From: a virus
Virus record (IMG/VR): IMGVR_UViG_3300044974_000617
Span: 1 to 28,991 of that record
Strand: one strand, 5' to 3'
DNA length: 28,991 bases
The first letter of the stretch is position 1, and each line of letters opens with the position of its first letter. Positions 15,092 through 23,588 of the stretch are shown one piece after another. The position numbers and the translations under genes are program-made. The notes under the pieces are model-generated. The model did not search any database, was not told where the DNA came from, and saw only the letters and a list, made by a program, of their open reading frames with translations.

Positions 15092-15634
15092 TTAACCTAA
15101 GTTATTAATAATGTCAGCAAGAGTTGTGGGTTTACCTTTAATCTTAGTTTTAACATTAGATTCACTCACTGTAACTGCTGGAACTGATGCACCTTTAACA
15201 AGCCACTTACCAGAGGTGTTTAACCATTCACTAGCAAATGTTTTTAAATCAACAACTTTACCATCTTTATTAACATAAACCTGACCATTTTCATCAACTT
15301 CTGCATACTTAGAAACTACATCATCTAGTAATTTTGTTGCTGCTTCTGGGTTAAGTGTATTATTAACATAAGATGAAATAGCGGCCCTTCTAGTTAAGTC
15401 TTTTGTTGCTTTATCTTTAAGTGCCAACTCATCTTTAAGTTGTTGTAATTGTGTTGCAATGCTTTGTTCTTCAAGAGATGTTGAAGGTTGTTTAATAGCC
15501 TTTCTAATGTTTACACTATGACTATTAAGAGTAGCTTGAACTGTACTTAAAAGCTCAGCTTTAAATGCCTCTGGATCAAAGTTTAATTGTTGACCAGAAG
15601 GAGTTGAAGTTATTGTTTCTGTGTTTTCTAACAT
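15092..15634 (-). CDS. Probable capsid scaffolding protein, 180 aa
   Basis: Acidic, helical protein with a central coiled coil (SLEEQSIATQLQQLKDELAL) and a disordered N-terminus, followed by VDENGQVYVNKDGKVV and a basic/polar end. This is the typical build of internal scaffolds of HK97-fold capsids that lack a fused delta domain, and the capsid gene here has no obvious delta domain. It is 16 bases upstream of the receptor-binding gene and far from the capsid gene, unlike the usual order. The function is inferred from architecture. Confidence 0.55.
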   Translation of the reverse strand: MLENTETITSTPSGQQLNFDPEAFKAELLSTVQATLNSHSVNIRKAIKQPSTSLEEQSIATQLQQLKDELALKDKATKDLTRRAAISSYVNNTLNPEAATKLLDDVVSKYAEVDENGQVYVNKDGKVVDLKTFASEWLNTSGKWLVKGASVPAVTVSESNVKTKIKGKPTTLADIINNLG

Positions 15635-15820
15635 TTAGTTATACCTTGGTTTATACAGTCAGTGCTGTTTTTTTAATGTTTTCTATATAGTAATAATATA
15701 CTATATATCTTATTAATAATGGGCACTTTATTCTAATGCTTATAAGTTAATAATAATTGCCCACCTAATGCATCCCTAAGTATAGTATATTATATATAGT
15801 AAACACAACAAACAAATATT
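15635..15820. promoter_or_regulatory. Divergent promoter/operator with nested dyads
   Basis: ATAATATACTATA (15693-15705) and its exact inverse TATAGTATATTAT (15781-15793) bracket a second inverted pair, TGGGCA (15720-15725) / TGCCCA (15758-15763). Both pairs have nearly the same centre (about 15742). The outer elements overlap likely -10 boxes of the scaffold and RHH genes, so this is a good operator candidate for the RHH protein. Confidence 0.55.
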
Positions 15821-16003
15821 ATGTTATTAGATAAAGAGATTAAATTAAGACTACCAAGTGAACTAATTGAAAAGATGAAGTCACAAGAACATCAATACAC
15901 CACAAAGATTAGAGATATATTGTTAGAGCATTATGGTATGACTCTTGTACAAATTAAGTTAGAAAGATTAAACAATTCAATTCTAGTAGAAGAAACCAAA
16001 TAA
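15821..16003 (+). CDS. Ribbon-helix-helix protein, 60 aa
   Basis: RHH fold: strand EIKLRLP, helix SELIEKMKSQEHQ, then YTTKIRDILLEHYGMTLVQIK. It is a paralogue of the 6102-6272 protein. The stop is 1 base before the Bro-N/nuclease gene, so the two form an operon. It probably represses this promoter and perhaps the divergent scaffold operon. Confidence 0.75.
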   Translation: MLLDKEIKLRLPSELIEKMKSQEHQYTTKIRDILLEHYGMTLVQIKLERLNNSILVEETK

Positions 16004-16004
16004 A

Positions 16005-16931
16005 ATGACACAGCAATTATTAACACCACAGACAACTACAACTGATGCTCTTAATGCTTTTACTAATCAATACAATATTAGATATATATTAAGTTCACAG
16101 GGCATTGCTTATTTTATAGCTCAAGATTTATCATTAGCTCTAAACTTAGATAAAGATGATTTTAATACTAATTATTTATGTTCCCTTGAAATCAAAGGTA
16201 ACCCTTCAATCAGACTACTTGAACAAGAATCATTAAAACAATTCAAAGCAGCTTATAAGGAACAGATTGGACCACTCCCCAATTCTTTAAAGTTTACTCC
16301 TAAGCTACTTATTTGTACTTTAGAAGTAGCAACTAACTACATTCTTAAGAGTAAAAAAGAAGTACAAAAACAACTTAATTCAATTACTCTAGGTGCTACT
16401 AATAAGCAAGTAATACAAGAGAATTTACAAACATCTAGTAGTTTAGTTAATCCTCACTTTACAAAAGAAATTGATCTTCAAATGGCATTAGCATTTCTTT
16501 CTACTTGTGGTAATTATAGAATTAGATGTGAGGAATCATTAGCAGATATAACTGCTAATAAACAAAAACACAGAAGATTAGATATGGTTAATATCAAATA
16601 TTCTAAGGGCAAAAAGATAGTTACAATCTATGAATTAAAGGTTAATTCAATCACCTTAGAACTATTAACAGAAAACTTAAATAAACACTATCTAGAGCTT
16701 GCTAGATGCCACTACAAGACACCTTATGTAAAGTTGGTATACATTGCACCTAATGCACCAGAACAAGCTGCTATGGACTTATTAGCATACTCTCCTGATG
16801 TATCTATAATGTTATTAAAAGACTTTACTTCTATGTTACTAAAGAGTGCTGAAAAACGCCACAAATCTGATTCATACTTTGTAAAAAAGTTACTACCTGA
16901 ATCATATCCAGTCAAACAATTAATGTTCTAA
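16005..16931 (+). CDS. Bro-N-like protein with PD-(D/E)XK-type nuclease signature
   Basis: 308 residues. The N-terminal part (about 24-48, NIRYILSSQGIAYFIAQDLS, then LALNL) resembles the Bro-N DNA-binding domain of phage antirepressors. The C-terminal half has HRRLDMVNIKYS (D193) and, after a short strand pair, IYELKVNSIT (E210, K212). This is the spacing D...E-x-K of PD-(D/E)XK nucleases. A mostly helical linker joins them. It may be a DNA-processing or host-DNA-degrading enzyme, or a regulator. The pairing of these two domains is unusual. The nuclease call is motif-based and tentative. Confidence 0.5.
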   Translation: MTQQLLTPQTTTTDALNAFTNQYNIRYILSSQGIAYFIAQDLSLALNLDKDDFNTNYLCSLEIKGNPSIRLLEQESLKQFKAAYKEQIGPLPNSLKFTPKLLICTLEVATNYILKSKKEVQKQLNSITLGATNKQVIQENLQTSSSLVNPHFTKEIDLQMALAFLSTCGNYRIRCEESLADITANKQKHRRLDMVNIKYSKGKKIVTIYELKVNSITLELLTENLNKHYLELARCHYKTPYVKLVYIAPNAPEQAAMDLLAYSPDVSIMLLKDFTSMLLKSAEKRHKSDSYFVKKLLPESYPVKQLMF

Positions 16932-16972
16932 GCCCTCTTAATAACACTTACTTATAATCTGTCATAAACAAT

Positions 16973-17021
16973 AATAAAGCCTCTTAGAAAGCTATTTAAC
17001 AGCTAACTAAGAGGCTTTATT
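16973..17021. terminator. Bidirectional hairpin terminator
   Basis: AATAAAGCCTCTTAG (16973-16987) is perfectly complementary to CTAAGAGGCTTTATT (17007-17021), with an inner AGCT pair in the loop. It ends both the Bro-N operon and the converging tape measure gene. Confidence 0.85.
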
Positions 17022-17043
17022 ACTTTAATAGTCCTAAGTTATA

Positions 17044-20000
17044 TTAGGCAAATAACATACCACCTGGGCGGTTCTTTTCATCAGCTATAACCTTTCTAAC
17101 TGCATCACTTATCTTACTTGATAAGTTAGAGCCTTGTTGACCTGTTATATTAGCACTACCATCATTGTTAATAGTTACATTAACATTACTAACAACACCA
17201 CCACCTTGAGAACCAATAGCACCAATTGATCTGTTTATTGCCATTAGTTCATTAAGTTTTGGTATAGGTAATACAGCCTCACTATCAGCACCTTCACCAA
17301 TTAAAGCTAATGTTGGTTGATTAACAATACCACCATTTGCAAAAGGAATAATACCACCTGTTAAAGCACTTATACCTGCACTTACAATACTACTTCCACC
17401 ACTACTATTAGAATTACCACCAAATAAACCACCTAATAGGTTAGTAATTAACTGGTTCATAGCCATATCTAATATCTTACTAGCAATGTTACTAAGCATA
17501 TCAACTACAGCTTGACCAACTGATTTAGTACCTTGTATAACACTCTTGAAAGCCTCACCAAGACCAATAACTAACTCAGTTGTAACAATCCTACCTAAGT
17601 CTTGGAACTGAGCCTTGATGTTGCTAATATCAGCATTTCTAATCTGTTCAATATACTCAGCAGCCTTCTTAAATTGTTCTGGATCTAATACATCCTTTAA
17701 AGACTCAAGTTGAGCCAAACTATCAGAAGCTTTCTTGTTAGCATCAACAGTGCCTTGTCTACGCTTATAATCATTATAATCAAGAGTGCCCATTGTCTGT
17801 TGATTGTAGCTATCAGCAGTTGATTTAGCCTCTGTTTGTAATGTTTTAATAAAGTCAATTGCACCACTTCTTCTACCACTTCTAGCAAGATCTAGTTCAG
17901 CACCTTGAGCACTTAAAGTATAAGTTTGTTGGTTAACTAACTCATCTTTAATAGCTTGAAGACCCTCAGTACTAACCTTTAATCTAGTATATTCAGCTAT
18001 CAGTTTATCTGTCTCAGTTATTGATTTAGCAACAGCATCTAATTGAACTTTATACTTATCCTTTATGTTATTTAATTGTAAATCATAAGCATATTTAGCC
18101 TTTTTATTAGTGTCTGTTTCTCTTTCATTAAGAGCTTGTAAACCTAATGATGTTGCTTGAATAGCTAGTTGAGCAGTCCTTAACTTCTCCTCTTCAACTC
18201 TCTTTTTATTAGTAAGTTCAAATGCTTTAAGTATGTTTTCTAACTCAATATCTAATGTAAGTAGTTTAGCCTTAGATTCAGCCTTAATAGCTGCAATTTT
18301 ATCATCATTAGCCTTTTTATTAAGAGGTTTTGCTTTAGTATCTAAGTTTAATAATTCAATACCTCTAGCCTCTTCTCTAGCTAAATCTTCTCTAGCATCA
18401 TTGTTCTTGTTGGTCTTTTCAACAAGTGCTTTTAGTTCAGCATTTTCAATGTTTAATGCAGCATCTCTCTTAGCTCTAATAAGTTTTAATTCCGCATCTT
18501 CCTTTTCATATTTAGCTTTTAACTCAGGTAAAATATTATCAAATAAGTCTCTGGTTTCATTTAAAGTGCCACCACTAAGACTTGATAAAGCACCACCTAA
18601 AGTACCAGTACTAGTAGCAACTTTATTACCCTTGCCAAGTAAGTCAGGATAGGTAGGTCTAACACTAAGATATTTATCAATCTCTCCTGAAATTTCAACA
18701 GCTTTACCACCTACTAACTTTTCAATATGTAAGTGACTAGCAGTACTTCCACCAGTACTACCTTGTGTTCCAACAATAGTATATGGGCCAACCTTATCTC
18801 CTTGTTTAACTTTAACTTCACTTAAATGAGCATATAGTACTTCACTGCCATCAGGATATCTAACTACAACATAATTGCCATAACCACCCTCATCATAACC
18901 AACTTCAGTAACTACTCCATCCATAGCACCAGTAGCAATAGGACTCTTATCACCAAAGTCATAATCAGTACCACTATGCATTCTGCCATTTCTCATACCC
19001 ATTGGAGAGGTCATTAAACCAGCATCAATTCTAAGTAAAGAAGATGGACTAACAAGCTCTATGTTATTAGATCCTTTATTAGCAGATCCTATATTAGCAG
19101 ATCCTATATTAGCAGATAATGGTTTTATTCCAGCACTAGCAGAAGTAAGTCCACCTACACCTACAAAGGGATTAACAAAAGAAGGTGTATGGGGAGGAGG
19201 AGCAACTTCTTCATTCAAATAAGAGTTACCTCCATAATTAACAATATTGCCTTCAACAGTACCTTGTGTTCTGAATGAAGTTCTATTCTTAATAACCCTT
19301 TCTGCCTCTCCAGCATATTTATACATATCCCTAAGTTGACCTTCAACATCTTGGATACTATAACCTAATCTACTAGCAATATTAAAAATCCCTGCAACAG
19401 TCTTTAACTCTTCTTTTAATTGCTCCATTGAAAGATTAGTTTTATTTGGAAACAAAGCTGCAAACTGTCCTTCAGCAGCTAACTGATCTTCTACATTAGT
19501 ACCAAAATTACCATAATTAGCTCTCTGTCTGTTAATAACTGCAACGTGAGCGCCCTGACCCTCAACTAAATCTATAAGTGCATAAGCATACCTAGAAGAG
19601 TCATTTCCACTGGATAGCTTTGCACTTTCCTGTCTTGCATAATTATCTATAGCTCCCAACTTTCCTAACTTAGCTGCAAGATCTGCTAACCCCGCAATAC
19701 CTTTAATAATGTCAGCTAATGTCTGCATAACTAACTTCATATTCTCTAAGAAAGCTTTACTGCCTTCAATTAGATTAGTCATATTTTTAGGATCTCTAAG
19801 CCACATAACAACTCCCCTAGCAATATTACTAAGTTCTGTCATAGCACCTTTAGCTAATTGTTGAATAGATTGAGACATCCCTTCAATATACCCAGGATTA
19901 GCTTTTAACCAGTCAGCAAACTCTCTAGCTTGGGCATTAATTTCATTAAACACATCAGCGTTTTTCAAGTCATCTGCTAATGTTGTAAGTAGTTGCATAG

Positions 20001-20844
20001 ATGTATCTAGAGCAGGTTGTAATGCCTCACCACCTTGAGTTAGTATTGCATCAAAAGCATCTTCCATAGTTGATTTAAGACCAACAGAAGTACCTGCTAA
20101 AGCCTTCATTTGACCATTTAACTGGCCACCAACATCAACCATTTTAAGAAATGACTTCTCTACTACCTCAGAGGTTAACTTGCCTTCAGATGCTAATTTT
20201 CTGACACCTAAAACAGTAGTACTTAAGTCTGTTGCTAGTTGTTTAGTTATGTTAATACCTCTAGATTGAAACTGGTTCAAATCCTCAGTCATCCATCTAC
20301 CACCAGCAGCATTCTTGGCATAAACATCCCCTAAGTCTTTTAATCCTTGACCCATATTAGTAGGATTAGCAACAGCAGCAGCATCCATTAAAGCTCTGAC
20401 AACTGTGAAGGCTTTTTGTGCTTCATAACCAGTTGATATTAATTGTTTAGTAACTCCTAATATATCAACCTCTTTAAGAGGGCTTACTTTAGCAATATCT
20501 TGAACTACTTTATATATATCTTCTGCTTGCTTCTTATTACCTTGTAATGATGCAGTAAGTGATGTTAGTTGGGCTTGCTTATTAAAAGCAAGTTCTATAC
20601 CACTTGTAACTAGATTACCAGCAGATCTAAATGCATTACTAATGCCACCTGTAATACTGTTTGTAATAGAAGAACTAATACCAGCAGCAACACCAGCCAT
20701 AAGTGAATTAAGGCCACTAATGGATGACCTAACCTTACTATCATCAACACTTAATGTGGCCCTACCATTAAGACCATTTAAGGATGATTTAACTCTATTC
20801 AAATCATCTATATTAAACTTTATAACAATTGTTTGCTCAGCCAT
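17044..20844 (-). CDS. H: Tape measure protein with embedded M23 peptidase
   Basis: 1266 residues, the longest gene; length sets the tail (lambda H is 853). The N-terminal domain (about 105-240) matches tape-measure families: VSPLKEVDILGVTKQLISTG, GLKDLGDVYAKNAAGGRWMTE, LNQFQSRGINITKQLA. Residues about 608-715 form an M23 (LysM-lysostaphin type) metallopeptidase with MHSGTDYDFGD (zinc H and D, about 623-627) and SHLHIEK (HLH, about 703). Coiled coils fill about 780-1090, and the C-terminus has GGIVNQPTLALIGEGADSEA, typical of H proteins. The M23 domain probably opens peptidoglycan during DNA entry. It is a single-gene unit, divergent from the tail tube gene. Confidence 0.93.
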   Translation of the reverse strand: MAEQTIVIKFNIDDLNRVKSSLNGLNGRATLSVDDSKVRSSISGLNSLMAGVAAGISSSITNSITGGISNAFRSAGNLVTSGIELAFNKQAQLTSLTASLQGNKKQAEDIYKVVQDIAKVSPLKEVDILGVTKQLISTGYEAQKAFTVVRALMDAAAVANPTNMGQGLKDLGDVYAKNAAGGRWMTEDLNQFQSRGINITKQLATDLSTTVLGVRKLASEGKLTSEVVEKSFLKMVDVGGQLNGQMKALAGTSVGLKSTMEDAFDAILTQGGEALQPALDTSMQLLTTLADDLKNADVFNEINAQAREFADWLKANPGYIEGMSQSIQQLAKGAMTELSNIARGVVMWLRDPKNMTNLIEGSKAFLENMKLVMQTLADIIKGIAGLADLAAKLGKLGAIDNYARQESAKLSSGNDSSRYAYALIDLVEGQGAHVAVINRQRANYGNFGTNVEDQLAAEGQFAALFPNKTNLSMEQLKEELKTVAGIFNIASRLGYSIQDVEGQLRDMYKYAGEAERVIKNRTSFRTQGTVEGNIVNYGGNSYLNEEVAPPPHTPSFVNPFVGVGGLTSASAGIKPLSANIGSANIGSANKGSNNIELVSPSSLLRIDAGLMTSPMGMRNGRMHSGTDYDFGDKSPIATGAMDGVVTEVGYDEGGYGNYVVVRYPDGSEVLYAHLSEVKVKQGDKVGPYTIVGTQGSTGGSTASHLHIEKLVGGKAVEISGEIDKYLSVRPTYPDLLGKGNKVATSTGTLGGALSSLSGGTLNETRDLFDNILPELKAKYEKEDAELKLIRAKRDAALNIENAELKALVEKTNKNNDAREDLAREEARGIELLNLDTKAKPLNKKANDDKIAAIKAESKAKLLTLDIELENILKAFELTNKKRVEEEKLRTAQLAIQATSLGLQALNERETDTNKKAKYAYDLQLNNIKDKYKVQLDAVAKSITETDKLIAEYTRLKVSTEGLQAIKDELVNQQTYTLSAQGAELDLARSGRRSGAIDFIKTLQTEAKSTADSYNQQTMGTLDYNDYKRRQGTVDANKKASDSLAQLESLKDVLDPEQFKKAAEYIEQIRNADISNIKAQFQDLGRIVTTELVIGLGEAFKSVIQGTKSVGQAVVDMLSNIASKILDMAMNQLITNLLGGLFGGNSNSSGGSSIVSAGISALTGGIIPFANGGIVNQPTLALIGEGADSEAVLPIPKLNELMAINRSIGAIGSQGGGVVSNVNVTINNDGSANITGQQGSNLSSKISDAVRKVIADEKNRPGGMLFA
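19081..19117 (-). repeat. 15-bp tandem repeat in the tape measure gene
   Basis: AGCAGATCCTATATT occurs twice in tandem (19081-19095, 19096-19110), followed by a partial copy. It encodes the 5-residue repeat SANIG just before the M23 domain. Loss or gain of a unit would change the linker by 5 residues in frame. Confidence 0.8.
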
Positions 20845-21031
20845 ATGTTTATTTTAACTTTCTCTTTAATTCTTTTATTATTTCACATTAACCCCTAATT
20901 AAATAGGTAATTTACTTTTAACAAGATTGATACTTAGATTATAACTTTATTTAAAAAAGCCCATTTATTTAAGTAAAAGTAGGTTATATTATAATAATTA
21001 ATCAATGTTAATATTAAATATAAAATAATAT
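20845..21031. promoter_or_regulatory. Divergent promoter region of tape measure and tail tube genes
   Basis: 187 bp of AT-rich DNA. TATAAT occurs on the minus strand at 20938-20943 (for the tape measure, with a leader of about 90 nt) and on the plus strand at 20990-20995 (for the tube gene). No -35 boxes near consensus are visible. Confidence 0.4.
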
Positions 21032-21700
21032 ATGTCCAGACAAACTGAAATTGCTAAAGGTCTATCTACAAAGGTTCAAGTAGTATTGTTACCTTTAAAT
21101 TCTAGAACCAGAACTACTTATACAGTTACAACTTCTGCTTCTTGTGCTATTGGTGATGTATCTATTCCAATTACTGCTCTTAGTGGTAAAGCATTACATA
21201 GTGGTGATAAACTAACTTTTAATAGCCAAGTTGTTACACTAACTGCTGATGTTGCTCTAGGCGCTACTGCTCTTCCTGTAGTTGCTTTAACAGCTACCAT
21301 TGCTAATAATGTTACTGCTACTCATTTTGGTTGGGAAATCCTTTCAAGTGCTGATTCTGCTGATCTTTCTTATGCTGGTAAAACAGTTGATGTTAGCTCA
21401 TTTGGGGATGGTTTGTACACTGAAAATGCTAAGATTCAAATTGATAACTCAATTAAAGTTAGTGGTGTTTATGTTGGTACTAATGATGCTATTAAATTAG
21501 TTATCTCTGTTGCTGCTAACAGTGTAAGAGAAGTTTACTTCCTAATTACTGATGAAAAGGGTATTTCTAATGAAGGTGTTGCTCTAGTTGAAAGCTACAA
21601 TGAAATGCAAAAATATAGGGATGTTAAGAAGTTTGACTTCAATCTTAAATGTCAAGGCCCTGTTATTACTAAAGATAGTACTGGCGCTGTTATTAGTTAA
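21032..21700 (+). CDS. V: Tail tube protein
   Basis: 222 residues, beta-rich. The N-terminal MSRQTEIAKGLSTKVQVVLL, an inserted repeat-like domain (VSIPITALSGKALHSGDKLTF...VTLTADVALGA, about 40-90), and the C-terminal EVYFLITDEKGISNEGVALV / KFDFNLKCQGPV pattern fit major tail tube subunits of siphoviruses. The insert, with ITAL-SG and GDKLTF, resembles a short Ig/jelly-type decoration seen in several tube proteins. It polymerises around the tape measure, whose gene is transcribed divergently just upstream. The role is inferred from length, composition and neighbours. Confidence 0.7.
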   Translation: MSRQTEIAKGLSTKVQVVLLPLNSRTRTTYTVTTSASCAIGDVSIPITALSGKALHSGDKLTFNSQVVTLTADVALGATALPVVALTATIANNVTATHFGWEILSSADSADLSYAGKTVDVSSFGDGLYTENAKIQIDNSIKVSGVYVGTNDAIKLVISVAANSVREVYFLITDEKGISNEGVALVESYNEMQKYRDVKKFDFNLKCQGPVITKDSTGAVIS

Positions 21701-21722
21701 TTATTAATTAATAAAACATAAT

Positions 21723-21759
21723 AAAAAAGAGTTAGATTTATAGTTTCTAACTCTTTTTT
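21723..21759. terminator. Bidirectional hairpin terminator, first of a pair
   Basis: AAAAAAGAGTTAGA (21723-21736) pairs with TCTAACTCTTTTTT (21746-21759). It lies just after the tube gene. The loop is close to that of the hairpins at 21781 and 25290. Confidence 0.85.
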
Positions 21760-21780
21760 ATTGGCAAAATAATAAATAAT

Positions 21781-21816
21781 AAAAAGCTCTTAGATTTATA
21801 TTTCTAAGAGCTTTTT
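21781..21816. terminator. Bidirectional hairpin terminator, second of a pair
   Basis: AAAAAGCTCTTAGA (21781-21794) pairs with TCTAAGAGCTTTTT (21803-21816). It lies downstream of the capsid gene on the minus strand. The two tandem hairpins insulate the converging tube and capsid genes, probably two of the most highly expressed genes. Confidence 0.85.
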
Positions 21817-21850
21817 ATTGAGTTAAGTTAAATATAAAACTTAACTAAAA

Positions 21851-22858
21851 TTAGGATAGGTCGCCAAGCTGTGCAACACCAGCTCTATTTCTGAATACCA
21901 GTTGAGGGTTAATAGAAACACTAAACTTAGCAGCTTCAGGGTTAGCAGAAGGTAGTTGAGCAACATAGAATGAAAGACCAGGAACTCCATTAGCTTGATC
22001 AACAGTACCCAAGGAATCAGTATGTTCAAAAGAGTAAAGTTTAACTTGATTTTCATTAATGAAGAATACATTACCTACAGGAGCATAAGGATCTTCAATG
22101 ATAGGAATACCTTCAAATTGCAGAGTTGAGTAAGAAATATCAGCAACACCAGCACCATATTGAGGTAGAACTCTAGCATCAAACAAAGTCTTATAAGCAT
22201 TAGCAGTAATAGGGTTCATATACAAAGCAGTAACATTAGAGTTAGTACCAATTGTAGCTCCACTCTTAACATCACTTAATACTGTTCTTAGTAAAGCAAC
22301 AGTTAATGCTCTAGGAGTACCAGCATTCTTATAAACCAAGTTAGTCCACTTAGTATAAGTAGCAGGATCTAGACCAGCATAAACAACAGTTGATTTGTTA
22401 GATGTGGCGGTTGCACCAAGATCAGCAATACCTTTACTAATACCACTATTAGAACCAGCAACATAAAGTCTAGTAGCCAATTCAAGGGTCAAAGCTTCAA
22501 TAGCTGTGTCTACTTCAAATTGAAGCAAGTCAGCAATTTCACCAACACCAATATTAGCAGCTTCCTTTAATTCATTGTTTAGAACTGTAAAAGAGCGTCT
22601 TAGTCTATTATCACCAATAGGTAATGAAGCAGTAGCCATAACATCAGATGCAAAAGAACTAACATCTGCTGTAGATGCTTCAGCAGTAACAGCACCATAG
22701 CCAGTGTCTACGTTCCACTTAATCAATCTTTGTCCAATTTGAGGAAGATTTCCAATTGCACTCAGTCTTTGTAACATTGGAATATTGTAAATACCTGCGA
22801 TTTTGGTTACATCAGGAATTACATTGTATTTCAATCCATTAGAATCAATAAATGCCAT
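21851..22858 (-). CDS. Major capsid protein (HK97-like fold)
   Basis: 335 residues, a usual length for a capsid without a delta domain. It shows the N-arm, a long helix (VGEIADLLQFEVDTAIEALT, about 104-123), P-loop and A-domain features (ALTVALLRTVLSDV, ALYMNPITANAYKTL), GIPIIEDPYAP (about 249-259) and the C-terminal FSVSINPQLVFRNRAGVAQL. The phrase with I-I-E-D-P followed by VFFINENQVKLY is typical of this fold. It is a single-gene unit, flanked by a double terminator and a divergent promoter region. The scaffold candidate is about 6 kb away at 15092-15634. Confidence 0.85.
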   Translation of the reverse strand: MAFIDSNGLKYNVIPDVTKIAGIYNIPMLQRLSAIGNLPQIGQRLIKWNVDTGYGAVTAEASTADVSSFASDVMATASLPIGDNRLRRSFTVLNNELKEAANIGVGEIADLLQFEVDTAIEALTLELATRLYVAGSNSGISKGIADLGATATSNKSTVVYAGLDPATYTKWTNLVYKNAGTPRALTVALLRTVLSDVKSGATIGTNSNVTALYMNPITANAYKTLFDARVLPQYGAGVADISYSTLQFEGIPIIEDPYAPVGNVFFINENQVKLYSFEHTDSLGTVDQANGVPGLSFYVAQLPSANPEAAKFSVSINPQLVFRNRAGVAQLGDLS

Positions 22859-23036
22859 ATATTCTTATTGTTTAAGTTTATTAATAATTTAATATCTATA
22901 ATATACCCTAAAACTATATTAATTAATAGGCAAATTAATATTTTTAATAAGTTTATTTATAATTATGTGCACACATTTTACATAGTAGTTTGTTTTAGTA
23001 TTTATATATAAATTAAATGACTAATTAAACAAACAA
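22859..23036. promoter_or_regulatory. Divergent promoter region of capsid and 136-aa genes
   Basis: 178 bp. The minus strand contains a TATATT element in the stretch at 22899-22910; the plus strand has TATATA before the 136-aa gene. An 8-bp palindrome TGTGCACA stands in otherwise AT-only DNA near 22970. It may be a protein site. Confidence 0.35.
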
Positions 23037-23447
23037 ATGACTTACAAATATAAATGCCTAAATGAGTTTCTTAAACAATATAAAGAAAGTAATTATAAGT
23101 ATAGTAATTATGATTATGAATCTATAAGAGAAGATATGGATAAACATTACTTGGAACTTAAACAAAGAAGAATACTATCAACTAAATATAATGATGTTAG
23201 TATTATGGGGACCAAAATGGAGGGATTATTAAAGTTAGATAGCTTTACTTTAATAGTTAATGAATTTGCTGATGGTAGTGTTTATTTGGCCTATTTAACA
23301 ATTAATCTTAATGGTAAAATAATATTAAATCCTGATGTAATTGTTAGTAAAGTTAAAGCTCCAGCAACTACGGACTTTAATAGAAATAATTATGTTGATA
23401 AAACTTGTTATTCTATTCCTATTAATAAATGTAGAAGAATTGCCTAA
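23037..23447 (+). CDS. Hypothetical protein, 136 aa
   Basis: A single-gene unit between the capsid promoter region and a terminator. The N-terminal third is rich in Tyr, Lys and Asn (FLKQYKESNYKYSNYDYESI) and helical; the rest is beta-like (FTLIVNEFADGSVYLAYLTI). No motif is recognised and no membrane segment seen. It could be an early or host-interaction protein, since it is on its own, but there is no direct evidence. Confidence 0.6.
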   Translation: MTYKYKCLNEFLKQYKESNYKYSNYDYESIREDMDKHYLELKQRRILSTKYNDVSIMGTKMEGLLKLDSFTLIVNEFADGSVYLAYLTINLNGKIILNPDVIVSKVKAPATTDFNRNNYVDKTCYSIPINKCRRIA

Positions 23448-23476
23448 TTAATCTCTAATTAATTTCTAATAAAAAC

Positions 23477-23524
23477 ATAAAACCTCTTAGATTGCTATTT
23501 AAATGGCTCTCTAAGAGGTTTTAT
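23477..23524. terminator. Bidirectional hairpin terminator
   Basis: ATAAAACCTCTTAG (23477-23490) pairs with CTAAGAGGTTTTAT (23511-23524). The stem and part of the loop (GCTATTTAA) match the terminator at 16973. Confidence 0.85.
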
Positions 23525-23588
23525 AGTTTAAAGGTAAGAACATAAGGAGATGCTAAATAAAGGGCCTTGTGGCTCAATCTAAAAGCAG

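Noticed and set aside
18233-18652. 139-aa plus-strand frame inside the tape measure gene
   Set aside because: Shadow of the helical coiled-coil region; hydrophobic Ser/Leu/Ala composition typical of antisense frames.
21841-22071. 76-aa minus-strand frame overlapping the capsid gene
   Set aside because: Out-of-frame shadow of the capsid coding sequence.
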